Shown piece by piece: positions 15,263 to 23,411 of a DNA stretch of 64,000 nucleotides. The notes under the pieces are model-generated. The model searched no databases and was not told the DNA's origin. It was given only the letters and a program-made list of their open reading frames with translations. The translations under genes were made by a program, and so were the position numbers. Position 1 is the stretch's first letter. Every line of letters starts with the position of its first letter. Source of the stretch: a virus; IMG/VR virus record IMGVR_UViG_3300030099_004448, positions 170,605 through 234,604 of that record; one strand, written 5' to 3'.

Positions 15263-16028
15263 TAAACTTAAAGGTCTCCCAATGGTATATTGGTTGAGTT
15301 GTGATATTGATAGGATTGCTCGTATGGAATCCCAGTTTGAAAAGTGGGGTATCCAAAATCAAAAATTTTGGTTCGGTAATCTAAAACCAGATCATTATGA
15401 AGTATGGAAAGATAAAGTATTCAAACCAGAATTAATTCACCCAAAAGATTATCTATCCACATGTATTACGATCTCTACACTTGAGATGATTCGTTATTGG
15501 TTGGAGAATACCAATGACAAATATCTGATTCTAATGGAAGATGATTATGATTTAGATCTGATCGAGTATTGGCATTTCGATTGGAAAACTCTGATGAAGA
15601 ATCTTCCTTATGATTGGGATTGTATTCAGTTGGGATTTGAATCGCAGGAATATGTTTCTTTCTTCCTTCATCCAAAGACAAGACATAGTGCCTTTGGACC
15701 TGTAATGATCAATAGGTGGTTTGCGGAAAAACTACTTCGTATTCATACAGTTCAGGGAAAATACTTTTTCCTCCGAAGATTTGCGGGATATCCTGGAATT
15801 CGTTCACTTGATGTTGATCACTTTTTTGGATTTGTTGGTAGAACATACCAGTTACCACTTATCACTCAAGATCCTTACCTAGATAAAGTGCCAAAGAAAC
15901 ATCACTTTGTCTGCAGAGATCTTTACTATGATTGGTGGGAAAACGAGAGAGATAAGTTTACTCTTAAAGAATTCTTCACTTATGGTAAACCCAACGACGG
16001 TGACATGACCAAAATTGTTGATCTATGA
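15255..16028 (+). CDS. GT25-like glycosyltransferase 1
   Basis: 257 residues. It has the start pattern of LPS-type family 25 glycosyltransferases (LPMVYWLSCDIDRIARMESQ) with the metal-binding acidic motif LILMEDDYD near residues 91-99, and DWDCIQLGFE. It is the first of three tandem paralogues. Likely adds a sugar to a lipid, glycan or hydroxylated amino acid; acceptors cannot be read. GT25 also contains collagen hydroxylysine galactosyltransferases, which is notable beside oxygenases. It overlaps both neighbours. Confidence 0.8.
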   Translation: MSDKLKGLPMVYWLSCDIDRIARMESQFEKWGIQNQKFWFGNLKPDHYEVWKDKVFKPELIHPKDYLSTCITISTLEMIRYWLENTNDKYLILMEDDYDLDLIEYWHFDWKTLMKNLPYDWDCIQLGFESQEYVSFFLHPKTRHSAFGPVMINRWFAEKLLRIHTVQGKYFFLRRFAGYPGIRSLDVDHFFGFVGRTYQLPLITQDPYLDKVPKKHHFVCRDLYYDWWENERDKFTLKEFFTYGKPNDGDMTKIVDL

Positions 16029-16792
16029 AGTTATCCAATCTACCTCCCATCTATTATCTCAACCTTCAGGAGAGGGAGGAGAGACGAGAATACATGGAGA
16101 AACAATTTAAGAAATATGAGATCCGCAAGTGGAGGCGCTGCAACGGATCCATTTTTGGGGAGGAAAATTTTCCTGAGTGGAAAAAGTTAGTTCTGGATTC
16201 TCAATTTAAGACTCAAAAGAGATTTTATAGTGTATTATTGAATCGATCTGAGATGATCGCCAACTTTCTTTTTGACCTAGATTCTGATGTTGTTCTTCTA
16301 TTAGAGGACGACTTGTCTTTTCATACGGAGAGATATTTAAACTTTGAGTGGGAAGAGTTTATCGAACGTCTACCCCATAATTGGGACTGTGTTCAACTTC
16401 ATATCATCGGTGAGAAGTTCATGCCCTTGACACTTTCTCCTTGGTCTGTGAACAATCATAGTGCTGCAGCAATCCTAATCAATAAAAGATATGCAGATAA
16501 GTATGTGAATATGTTCATGGAAAATGGTAAGTGGAGATTTTTGAATAACTACGGGTATAGTAATGATCTTCCCGAGTATCATTATCACTCTGCAGACTTC
16601 ATCCCATATCAAGTGGGTACGACTTATTCTTTCCCTATGTTTGTGACCAACTCTAAGTTTGAGAGTGATGGCTCTGGAATCAATGCTTTGGCTAAACGAT
16701 CTGACGCAACTGTGTTAGAATGGTGGAAGAATAATGAAAAGAGTTTGGAAGAAATGATGTATCTTGATCGTCCTATGTTTGCCCAACTATGA
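16025..16792 (+). CDS. GT25-like glycosyltransferase 2
   Basis: 255 residues, the most divergent of the three paralogues. PPIYYLNLQEREERREYMEK is the family start; VVLLLEDDLSF holds the acidic motif; NWDCVQLHI follows. It ends in ATGA with the third copy. The region between residues 130 and 220 differs strongly from its sisters, pointing to a different acceptor. Confidence 0.8.
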   Translation: MKLSNLPPIYYLNLQEREERREYMEKQFKKYEIRKWRRCNGSIFGEENFPEWKKLVLDSQFKTQKRFYSVLLNRSEMIANFLFDLDSDVVLLLEDDLSFHTERYLNFEWEEFIERLPHNWDCVQLHIIGEKFMPLTLSPWSVNNHSAAAILINKRYADKYVNMFMENGKWRFLNNYGYSNDLPEYHYHSADFIPYQVGTTYSFPMFVTNSKFESDGSGINALAKRSDATVLEWWKNNEKSLEEMMYLDRPMFAQL

Positions 16793-17631
16793 AACTGAAA
16801 GGTCTTCCGACTTTATATTATCTGAATCTAGACGAACGACCAGATCGTAGGGAATACACAGAACTACAATACGATGAGTTGGGGATCACTAACTTCAAGA
16901 GATTTTCTGGTTCTGAGTATAAATTTGATAATTTTTTAGATTGGAAAGAACGGGTAATATTGAATGATATGTCTGATTGTGTCAGATGGAGACAACATAT
17001 CATTGAAATTGCAATAGCAATCTCTACTCTCGATATGATTAAACATTGGTTGACTACGACCAATGAGAAACATCTTCTACTAATGGAAGATGACTACGAT
17101 TATCGATTCGTCAAATATTGGCATTTTGATTGGGAATATTTGATGAATCATATTCCTTTTGATTGGGACTGTATCCAACTTGGGTTTGAAAACGAACATG
17201 AGATTCCATGTTTTCTTCATCCAATCAGATCACATCATGATTATGGTCCTATTCTAATTAATAGACCATATGCAGAGAAGTTGATGAGACTTTTTACTGT
17301 TGGTGATCAATACGATCTTTCCCAGAGGATTCAAAACTATAAGTGGGGAAAGATGTTAGATATGCCCAATAGGACTATTGATTATTTCATGTGTCACTCA
17401 GGTAATACATACTGTATGCCTTTGATTAGTGTTAATCCTCATATCGGGAGTTATGAACAAAACTTTGTAAGAACTGATCGACCAGATCTTGATCTTGCCA
17501 GAAAGGCATATAATAAGTGGTGGACCGTCATGCGTGATGAGTATACTCTAGAAGAGTTTTTCATGTACGGTAAACCAAATGATTATGTGATCACTCCAGA
17601 AGAACCTGACATCGACGATTATTATGTTTGA
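16789..17631 (+). CDS. GT25-like glycosyltransferase 3
   Basis: 280 residues. LPTLYYLNLDERPDRREYTE is the best match of the three to the family start; HLLLMEDDYDY carries the acidic motif; DWDCIQLGFENEHE and the EEFFMYGKPND ending are shared with copy 1, so copies 1 and 3 are the closest pair. It overlaps the DegT-like gene by 8 nt. Confidence 0.82.
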   Translation: MKLKGLPTLYYLNLDERPDRREYTELQYDELGITNFKRFSGSEYKFDNFLDWKERVILNDMSDCVRWRQHIIEIAIAISTLDMIKHWLTTTNEKHLLLMEDDYDYRFVKYWHFDWEYLMNHIPFDWDCIQLGFENEHEIPCFLHPIRSHHDYGPILINRPYAEKLMRLFTVGDQYDLSQRIQNYKWGKMLDMPNRTIDYFMCHSGNTYCMPLISVNPHIGSYEQNFVRTDRPDLDLARKAYNKWWTVMRDEYTLEEFFMYGKPNDYVITPEEPDIDDYYV

Positions 17632-18214
17632 ACATGTGAGACAGTTTGAAGAACAAGTTGCAGACTTCTATGGTGCTCCATATGCAGTCGCAACAGATTC
17701 TTGTACTCATGCAATCGAACTCTGTCTTAGGTTGCACTATCCATTGGTAGTTCCGCAGATACCTAAACATACATACCTTTCTGTTCCAATGACTTTCATG
17801 AAGTTGGATATTCCTTTTCTTTTGACGGATCGTAAGTGGTGTGGTTGGTATCCCATCGCTAATACTAATATTATCGATGCTGCGGTTTATTGGGAAGAAG
17901 GTGGTTATATACCAGACAAGAATATGTGTTTAAGTTTTCAGTTTAAGAAACATCTGAGTTTGGGTCGAGGTGGGATGATTCTTACCGATAATGAAAGAGA
18001 CTATCATCAACTACAGAGAATGGTGTATGATGGTAGAGATATGACTAAACCTTGGGCAGAACAAGATATTACTACGGTTGGATATCATTACTACATGACA
18101 CCAGAGACTGCTATCGAGGGTATTCGTAAGTTCCCCATGGCAAAAGACATGCAACCTAAATCCTGGTCTTGGGAGGATTATCCAAATCTATCAAAACTCA
18201 CTGTATTTCAATGA
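17624..18214 (+). CDS. Miniature DegT/DnrJ/StrS-type aminotransferase
   Basis: 196 residues, about half the usual 370-400. The PLP part is kept: FYGAPYAVATDSCTHAIEL (substrate/phosphate region), IIDAAVYW with Asp85, and SFQFKKHLSLGRGGM with the Schiff-base lysine expected at Lys109. The C-terminal small domain is missing. DegT enzymes aminate keto-sugars; a half-length form may still be active as a dimer or act otherwise. The reading frame is intact and closely packed, so it is not simply a decaying gene. It is coupled by ATGA to an oxygenase. Confidence 0.8.
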   Translation: MFEHVRQFEEQVADFYGAPYAVATDSCTHAIELCLRLHYPLVVPQIPKHTYLSVPMTFMKLDIPFLLTDRKWCGWYPIANTNIIDAAVYWEEGGYIPDKNMCLSFQFKKHLSLGRGGMILTDNERDYHQLQRMVYDGRDMTKPWAEQDITTVGYHYYMTPETAIEGIRKFPMAKDMQPKSWSWEDYPNLSKLTVFQ

Positions 18215-18717
18215 AACACATAGAACCAGATTGGAATATCGATCAGTTCAAACAACTGAACTATACCTTAGCGAGTCACAACGATCCGTTAGTTGTCAAT
18301 GAATACTTGTGGGCTGGACATAATAAGTCCAAGATGACTATCTACAAGTATCATGAACCGAATCCCATGCCAGAAAGTATGGAATATATTCGAGATCAGT
18401 TCTCATTTTGGTCTGATGTTTGTGTTGCAGTAAATCACTTCAAACCTGGTCAATACCTACCTATGCACAAAGACTTGTATGGGAGATATGCTAGAATGAC
18501 TGGTGCATATCCAGCATTTATCATGAGATGTATGGTTATGCTTGAAGATAGTTTTCCTGGTCAAATTTTGCAGATCAGTGATGAGTGTTATGGTAAATGG
18601 TCTGCGGGCGATTGTTTCTATTGGGATTATGATACCCCACATGCGTTTTATAATATGAGTATGATTGATAGATACGCAGTTCAAGTTACAGGTGTTTGCA
18701 ATGCATACCCCATGTGA
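18211..18717 (+). CDS. Fe(II)/2OG oxygenase or aspartyl-hydroxylase-like protein
   Basis: 168 residues from the ATG overlapping the previous stop. The jelly-roll signature is His86-x-Asp88 (YLPMHKDLYGRY), His144 (DTPHAFYNMS) and Arg154 (IDRYAVQVTG). Short length and the WSAGDCFYWDYDTPHA segment resemble aspartyl/asparaginyl beta-hydroxylase-like proteins. Substrate unknown. It overlaps the following radical SAM gene by 17 nt. Confidence 0.75.
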   Translation: MKHIEPDWNIDQFKQLNYTLASHNDPLVVNEYLWAGHNKSKMTIYKYHEPNPMPESMEYIRDQFSFWSDVCVAVNHFKPGQYLPMHKDLYGRYARMTGAYPAFIMRCMVMLEDSFPGQILQISDECYGKWSAGDCFYWDYDTPHAFYNMSMIDRYAVQVTGVCNAYPM

Positions 18718-19477
18718 TATTCCTAATTTAGATATTCATATTACTCATAGGTGTAATTTTTCTTGTGATAGTTGTTCTCACTTTTCTAATCACAAGTTTA
18801 CCGATGAGGTAAAATTTGATGATTTCAAAGACTGGGTAGATCTTTGGAAAAATAGACTCAATCCTGCCAAGATTGGTATATTAGGTGGAGAAACATTCTT
18901 AAATCCCAGAGTTGCTGAGTATTGTGAATATACAAGAAAGTGTTTTCCAAATTCTAGGATAGAACTAGTAACAAATGCATTTATCTTGAAGGATATATCT
19001 GAAACTTTGATTAAAAATGATATAGTTCTTGCAGTATCTGTTCACCACAACAGCCCAGAATATAAGAAAACTCTCGCAAAGAACAAAAAAATTATTGAGA
19101 GTTGGGGTGTTAAGGTAGAATATTGGAATAGTTTCTTGAAATGGCAAAAAGTTTATAAAGGATATGGAGAAAATATTGAACCCTATGAAGACAATGATCC
19201 AGAAAGTAGTTGGAATAACTGCCCTACTGGACAGAACTGTTTCCAACTTCATGAAGGTAAGATGTGGAAGTGTGCGCCACTCGCGTTCTTGCCAATGATG
19301 AATAAAAAATATAAGCTGTCTGAAAAGTGGGATAGATACTTAGAGTACGTTCCTCTGTCATCAGATTGTACGACTGAAGAACTACAAAAGTTTATTAATC
19401 GTGGTGCAGAATCTTATTGTTCTATGTGTCCATCTAAACCACATTATTTTATGAAAGATATGCCTTATGGGAAGTAA
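18701..19477 (+). CDS. Radical SAM enzyme
   Basis: 258 residues from ATG 18701. Cluster site Cys18-x3-Cys22-x2-Cys25 (HRCNFSCDSCSHF), then LGGETFLNP. The C-terminal region has CPTGQNCFQL, KCAPLAF and YCSMCPSK, probably one auxiliary cluster site. It shares the short-rSAM layout of enzymes acting on nucleotide sugars or peptides. The end overlaps the second pentein gene by 11 nt, so the pair is translationally linked. Confidence 0.88.
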   Translation: MHTPCDIPNLDIHITHRCNFSCDSCSHFSNHKFTDEVKFDDFKDWVDLWKNRLNPAKIGILGGETFLNPRVAEYCEYTRKCFPNSRIELVTNAFILKDISETLIKNDIVLAVSVHHNSPEYKKTLAKNKKIIESWGVKVEYWNSFLKWQKVYKGYGENIEPYEDNDPESSWNNCPTGQNCFQLHEGKMWKCAPLAFLPMMNKKYKLSEKWDRYLEYVPLSSDCTTEELQKFINRGAESYCSMCPSKPHYFMKDMPYGK

Positions 19478-20429
19478 AAATGAGTGGGGTCAACTCCGAA
19501 AAGTAATTGTAGGTCACGCTGAGGGTGCGAGAGTTCCTGAAATGGACAGGAGTTTGCGTCTAATCAACTATGCGGATCGTGATGATGTTTCGGATGTTCC
19601 GTGTGGATTGTATCCACAACAGGTTATTGATGAAGCAAATCAAGATCTAGAATTACTGGTAGATCTATTTGTTCAACTCGGAATTGCAGTCGGTAGACCT
19701 CACTATGAACCCACACCATACTATAATTACTGCCCTAGGGATCTTGTATTTGTCCATGGTGATAAGACTTACGCAACTCCCTCCCCACTGAAGGCAAGAC
19801 GATTCAATTTTGGATCTATTTCCCATCATTTTAATCAGTTAATTCCTATCACACCTTCATACTCTATGAGTTTGTATGATGATCACTGTGTGGGGAACAA
19901 AGACATTCTTGCATTGACTGAACATCATCCTGCATTTGATGCCGCAAATATCATTAGAGCGAACGATGACATCCTCTATTTGGTGTCTAACAGTGGAAAC
20001 AAGGCGGGTGCTCAGAAGTTACAATCACTCCTCCCTGACGCGAAGGTACACCTATTAGAGGGTGTTTACAGTTATATGCACATTGATACTACAGTTGCAT
20101 TTTTGAGGGAGGGATTGCTTCTTGCAAATCCAGAAAGAATCACAGATAGAGACCTTCTACCTGGACCATTCAGGGACTGGGACATCATATGGTGTCCAAA
20201 GCCTGTTGACATTGGTTATTACCCTGGTTATAATCATGCTTCAGAGTGGATAAATATGAATTTATTCAGTATTAACCCAAATCTGGTTGTACTGGAAGAA
20301 CATCAAGAACCAACCCGAAAAGTTCTGGAGAAACATGGAATTGAATGTGCTATGTTGCCCATGAGACAGTCCAGAACCTTAAGTGGTTGTTTCCACTGTG
20401 TTACCTTAGATCTAGAAAGAGATGACTGA
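19467..20429 (+). CDS. Glycine/inosamine amidinotransferase-like pentein enzyme
   Basis: 320 residues. It shows the amidinotransferase pattern more fully than the pentein at 7788: NEWGQLRKVIVGHAEG start, CPRD with Asp92, PAFDAANIIR (155-164), His205-x-Asp207 (YMHIDTT) and nucleophile Cys311 in SGCFHCVTLD. These are hallmarks of L-Arg:glycine and L-Arg:inosamine-phosphate amidinotransferases. Probably moves an amidino group from arginine to an amine acceptor. The paired radical SAM gene and the mini-DegT amine-forming enzyme upstream could build such an acceptor; that is inference. Confidence 0.88.
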   Translation: MGSKNEWGQLRKVIVGHAEGARVPEMDRSLRLINYADRDDVSDVPCGLYPQQVIDEANQDLELLVDLFVQLGIAVGRPHYEPTPYYNYCPRDLVFVHGDKTYATPSPLKARRFNFGSISHHFNQLIPITPSYSMSLYDDHCVGNKDILALTEHHPAFDAANIIRANDDILYLVSNSGNKAGAQKLQSLLPDAKVHLLEGVYSYMHIDTTVAFLREGLLLANPERITDRDLLPGPFRDWDIIWCPKPVDIGYYPGYNHASEWINMNLFSINPNLVVLEEHQEPTRKVLEKHGIECAMLPMRQSRTLSGCFHCVTLDLERDD

Positions 20430-20649
20430 ACCAACTAAAATTCATCCATCGGGACTTAACATCATAGAGAACTCCAATGGATCCTATTCTTTCGAGTGGG
20501 ATTCTAAAGACGAACGTTGGAGTTGGATGAATGATTTGACGGACGAAGAGATTAAGGTTATTATTGAGGCTGCAATCGAGTACGAAGCTACTCGTCCAGT
20601 TGACGTTGAAACTATTGAAGAGGTCTACGATGAATCAGAAGACGTATGA
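20422..20649 (+). CDS. Hypothetical acidic protein
   Basis: 75 residues, very acidic. It contains SYSFEWDSKDERWSWMNDL and a helical LTDEEIKVIIEAAIEYEA segment. It overlaps the pentein gene by 8 nt and the next gene by 20 nt. It looks like a conserved small phage protein; function unknown. Confidence 0.75.
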   Translation: MTEPTKIHPSGLNIIENSNGSYSFEWDSKDERWSWMNDLTDEEIKVIIEAAIEYEATRPVDVETIEEVYDESEDV

Positions 20650-21037
20650 AGAACAACGCAAACAACGTCTAGACGAAGCGGTGTTTGATTACATTCAAGA
20701 CGAAAAAGTAACTCCTAAGCAATTTTATGAGGAATTGCAAGAGGTGCTTTTAAATAACAGTAAGTATTTTCAAGAACAGGCGATGCGAGTTGATCGTATG
20801 CGCCAACTAGTAACAGAAGGTTTTGACTCTCCTGACATGTCTCGATACAGTCAGTACACTGAAGCTGAAATTGATGCCATGTGTCATGAAGCTGATCGTA
20901 AAAGTAAAGAAGAGATCAATCTGGAAATCCAAGCCAACTCCCCTTTCAATGATGGTTGGACTCAGGAGTTTTATAAGGAACAACTGAAAGACCTTAAACA
21001 CTCTAAGTATTATTACGATACTGATCGAAATCGTTGA
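20630..21037 (+). CDS. Hypothetical protein
   Basis: 135 residues from ATG 20630 (longer in-frame starts lie inside the previous gene). Predicted all-helical and highly charged (EEQRKQRLDEAVFDYIQ, EINLEIQANSPFNDGW). No motif recognised. It ends the tightly packed accessory run; a 45-nt gap follows. Confidence 0.75.
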   Translation: MNQKTYEEQRKQRLDEAVFDYIQDEKVTPKQFYEELQEVLLNNSKYFQEQAMRVDRMRQLVTEGFDSPDMSRYSQYTEAEIDAMCHEADRKSKEEINLEIQANSPFNDGWTQEFYKEQLKDLKHSKYYYDTDRNR

Positions 21038-21082
21038 AACCCTAACAATACTAGATAAAATACTACTAGATACTTACGCACT

Positions 21083-21229
21083 ATGACTTTTAAGAGAGAA
21101 AAAAAAGAACTCTGCTCCGAAGAAATTGAATCAATGGAGAAAGCCATAGAAGAGTCGGGGATCGTAGCTATTCATCCCGATAAAATGGAAGAATGGGCCG
21201 AACACCTTGTCAGAAAATTGAAGTCATAG
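21083..21229 (+). CDS. Micro-protein, 48 aa
   Basis: 48 residues, charged and helical (EEIESMEKAIEESGIVAI, MEEWAEHLVRKLKS). It stands alone between gaps of 45 and 27 nt, with a weak TAGATAAAATACT stretch upstream. Unknown function. Confidence 0.6.
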   Translation: MTFKREKKELCSEEIESMEKAIEESGIVAIHPDKMEEWAEHLVRKLKS

Positions 21230-21256
21230 TACAATTATCCCACGTATGTATTTTCT

Positions 21257-21493
21257 ATGAAATTTATCGTCTATAGTAAAGATGGATGCCCCCACTGTTA
21301 TAAAGTAAAAACCGTTCTTGAACTTTGCGGTATGGACTGCACCGTCTACGAATTAGGGGAAGACTACACAAAACAAGAATTCATTGATAAATTTGGTGAA
21401 GGATCTACTTTCCCCAGAGTTATCTGTGATGATGAACTTCTCGGTGGTGCCCGAGAAACCATTTCATACCTCAGAGAAAAGTCACTAGTATGA
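21257..21493 (+). CDS. Glutaredoxin
   Basis: 78 residues. Active site Cys11-Pro-His-Cys14 (DGCPHCYKV), cis-proline in TFPRVICDD (Pro53) and the glutathione-binding LLGGARET. It corresponds in size and role to the NrdC-type glutaredoxin of T4-like phages, which reduces ribonucleotide reductase. No reductase gene lies in this window. It overlaps a small basic gene by ATGA. Confidence 0.92.
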   Translation: MKFIVYSKDGCPHCYKVKTVLELCGMDCTVYELGEDYTKQEFIDKFGEGSTFPRVICDDELLGGARETISYLREKSLV

Positions 21494-21669
21494 ATACCAA
21501 GGATCAGGAATTGCACATAAATAGAGGTGTGGAGCTACTATTAAGGAGAAAGAAAACCCCTGAAAAATCGAAAACATTCCATGTAAAATTCGGTAAAATG
21601 CTTTCTCTCCTTAAACGAGAGATTCATATTTACTTTGAATTTTCGACAGATATTAAAAAAATTAAGTAG
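21490..21669 (+). CDS. Small basic protein, 59 aa
   Basis: 59 residues, strongly basic in the middle (LLLRRKKTPEKSKTFHVKFG), coupled by ATGA to glutaredoxin. It could bind nucleic acid, but no fold is recognised. Confidence 0.65.
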   Translation: MNTKDQELHINRGVELLLRRKKTPEKSKTFHVKFGKMLSLLKREIHIYFEFSTDIKKIK

Positions 21670-21690
21670 AGTCTCTCGGAGGATAGAGCT

Positions 21691-21918
21691 ATGACAGGTC
21701 CCGTAATTGCACTTTTCAGCATGATGACCTTTATGTTCCTATTGATTGGTGGCATAATTGGTTGGCTTTGGAAAGAACACGTAATTTACTCCTCCGCAGG
21801 TTTAGGATCAGTTCATCCTGAAATGTTTGATGAAAATGGGAATGTAATTCCTGATGAAATTTTAGCAGTACGATTTGAAAACGATTATGACTACGACGAA
21901 GAGGACGACGACAACTAA
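21691..21918 (+). CDS. Small membrane protein
   Basis: 75 residues. GGAGG precedes the ATG. One N-terminal membrane helix (residues about 5-27, with GGIIGWLWKEH at its end), then SVHPEMFDENGNVIPDEIL and a very acidic C-terminus. The acidic tail is encoded by the same DNA that gives a Thr/Lys-rich start to the next protein. Unknown function. Confidence 0.75.
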   Translation: MTGPVIALFSMMTFMFLLIGGIIGWLWKEHVIYSSAGLGSVHPEMFDENGNVIPDEILAVRFENDYDYDEEDDDN

Positions 21919-22420
21919 ACGTAAGTCTACCACCACTACCCGTAAACCTGCAGCTAAGAAATCATCGACTCCGAAGGTAGTTCTCACTCCTTCATCAAGA
22001 GTCGATGAAATTCTTTCCGCAGTTGTTGCAGAGAGAACTAAAGCAAAGAAGATCGAAATTCTTCAACAATATAACGAAAACTTTATCAAATCAGTCTTCA
22101 TCTGGAACTTTGATGAAACTGTAAAATCCGATCTTCCACCTGGAGAAGTGCCTCTTACTGCACAGGAAGATCGTGAACTCACCGCTTCTAGTATTCGTAA
22201 AGAGTGGGATAAACTTTATAACTTTGTGAAAGGCGGAAACGATTCTATGAATCGCCTTCGTAAAGAAACGATGTTTATCAATATCTGCGAACAACTTAAT
22301 CCAAAAGAAGCTGAGATTCTTATCCTTGTTAAGGATAAACAACTCCAAACAAAGTACAAGATCACCCGAGAACTAGTCGAGGAAGCATATCCCGACATTC
22401 AATGGGGTGGTCGTTCTTGA
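21887..22420 (+). CDS. Conserved cyanophage protein (DUF6433-like)
   Basis: 177 residues from ATG 21887; 21875 is an alternative. A Thr/Lys/Arg-rich disordered head (about 30 residues) precedes a helical domain containing VFIWNFDETVKSDLPPGEVP and AEILILVKDKQLQTKYKIT, ending YPDIQWGG. The domain resembles a conserved family of T4-like phages (I believe DUF6433), function unknown. The basic head may contact DNA or RNA. Confidence 0.75.
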   Translation: MTTTKRTTTTKRKSTTTTRKPAAKKSSTPKVVLTPSSRVDEILSAVVAERTKAKKIEILQQYNENFIKSVFIWNFDETVKSDLPPGEVPLTAQEDRELTASSIRKEWDKLYNFVKGGNDSMNRLRKETMFINICEQLNPKEAEILILVKDKQLQTKYKITRELVEEAYPDIQWGGRS

Positions 22421-22427
22421 GGTAACC

Positions 22428-22691
22428 ATGGGTAGCGTGAAAGTATTAATTGAAAACTGCGATGCAACCGCAGCTGAAGATAGGGGGTTGCCGAGTAACT
22501 CATACTTGGTAACATACCTAGATGAAGAACAAAACAAAAAACAAGATATTACTCAGGGTGGACAAGTAGACATCTTTGATTATTATTACGACAAGTATAA
22601 GAATCTCCAAGCCTTGGATTGGACAAATGGTACAGTGAATCCTAAACTGTACGGATACAAACCAGCCGAAGAAAAAAAGAAAAAAAGATGA
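22428..22691 (+). CDS. Hypothetical protein
   Basis: 87 residues from ATG 22428. A beta-rich body (SVKVLIENCDA, SYLVTYLDEEQNKKQDITQG, DIFDYYYDKYKN) ends in LDWTNGTVNPKLYGYKP and a Lys-rich tail. It overlaps the next gene by ATGA. Conserved-looking in cyanophages; function not known to me. Confidence 0.75.
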   Translation: MGSVKVLIENCDATAAEDRGLPSNSYLVTYLDEEQNKKQDITQGGQVDIFDYYYDKYKNLQALDWTNGTVNPKLYGYKPAEEKKKKR

Positions 22692-22906
22692 GTGAAGGAT
22701 TTAAGGGTTTTACTGATAAGGAGGATCAAGAGTTAAAACTCAATATCCGTACTAGTGAAATCGACAAAATTATCAAACAGTATAAAAAACTGAAGAAGTA
22801 TCAAAAGTCTTCCATACACGAAATCGCCAAACTCAGTAATAAACAAACTCAAATTGAAAAACTGGTGAACGAATACGGTATTGATCCAGAGGCGTTACAA
22901 GACTAA
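22688..22906 (+). CDS. Coiled-coil small protein
   Basis: 72 residues, nearly all helical with heptad-like spacing (SEIDKIIKQYKKLKKYQKS, AKLSNKQTQIEKLVNEYG). Coupled to the previous gene. Could be an assembly factor; not recognised. Confidence 0.7.
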   Translation: MSEGFKGFTDKEDQELKLNIRTSEIDKIIKQYKKLKKYQKSSIHEIAKLSNKQTQIEKLVNEYGIDPEALQD

Positions 22907-22933
22907 AAACTGTATCGTCTTATACCAAATGGG

Positions 22934-22962
22934 TTGACTATATAGAATATAGGAGTTATAAT
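22934..22962 (+). promoter_or_regulatory. Strong sigma70-type promoter with palindromic -10
   Basis: TTGACT (22934-22939) and a perfect TATAAT (22957-22962) are 17 nt apart. The -10 box sits inside an inverted repeat (ggagt at 22952-22956, actcc at 22963-22967), a possible operator. Confidence 0.8.
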
Positions 22963-22970
22963 ACTCCAGT

Positions 22971-23029
22971 ACGTTCATCCCACTTTCGGGTGGGACGCAA
23001 GTAAGTCGCGGAACGGAGCGTTCATCCCA
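22971..23029 (+). ncRNA. Structured leader with hairpin and direct repeat
   Basis: The 59 nt before the next ATG hold a hairpin (tcccac 22978-22983 / gtggga 22990-22995, loop tttcgg). They also hold an 11-nt direct repeat cgttcatccca at 22972-22982 and 23019-23029, the second copy ending on the A of the start codon. Likely a regulatory 5' leader; the mechanism is unknown. Confidence 0.5.
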
Positions 23030-23196
23030 TGTTAGAACTACTTTTTTATTCTAGTATGACCTGCACTGATGCTGATGCATTAATGCTCAAAATCAAGGCA
23101 CAACAACATCTTGAACCTAGAATTCAGATCGAACTGGTCGAGACCATAAAGGAATCTGTACCACAGTGTGATTTCTACTGGGACGCAAACGACTAA
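23029..23196 (+). CDS. Micro-protein, 55 aa
   Basis: 55 residues: MLELLFYSSMTCTDADALML start, then a charged helical part and QCDFYWDAND ending. It lies directly behind the structured leader and strong promoter, so it should be expressed early. The Thr-Cys-Thr-Asp-Ala-Asp segment recalls small cyanophage proteins; no function known. Confidence 0.65.
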   Translation: MLELLFYSSMTCTDADALMLKIKAQQHLEPRIQIELVETIKESVPQCDFYWDAND

Positions 23197-23236
23197 AGGA
23201 ACGGGCCTTAAAATCCAATTACTTTAGGAAACGACA

Positions 23237-23404
23237 ATGAACACACTAAATCTCATCAAAAAGCAAATCGAGAAAGCAGCTGCTCTCCATAATGCACAGA
23301 TTACTCATACCTCATATCGTGGTGTTGAGTATGATACACGTTGTGTAGAGTCCAAGGAGTCTCACGGCACCTTCTGTTATCGTGGTCACACTTATAAGAA
23401 GTGA
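23237..23404 (+). CDS. DUF4278-like micro-protein
   Basis: 55 residues. It carries two YRG repeats (SYRGVEYDTR and CYRGHTYKK), the pattern of the cyanobacterial DUF4278 family. AGGAAACGACA upstream is a usable ribosome site. Function unknown; the family is common in cyanobacteria and their phages. Confidence 0.7.
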   Translation: MNTLNLIKKQIEKAAALHNAQITHTSYRGVEYDTRCVESKESHGTFCYRGHTYKK

Positions 23405-23411
23405 GGCAATT

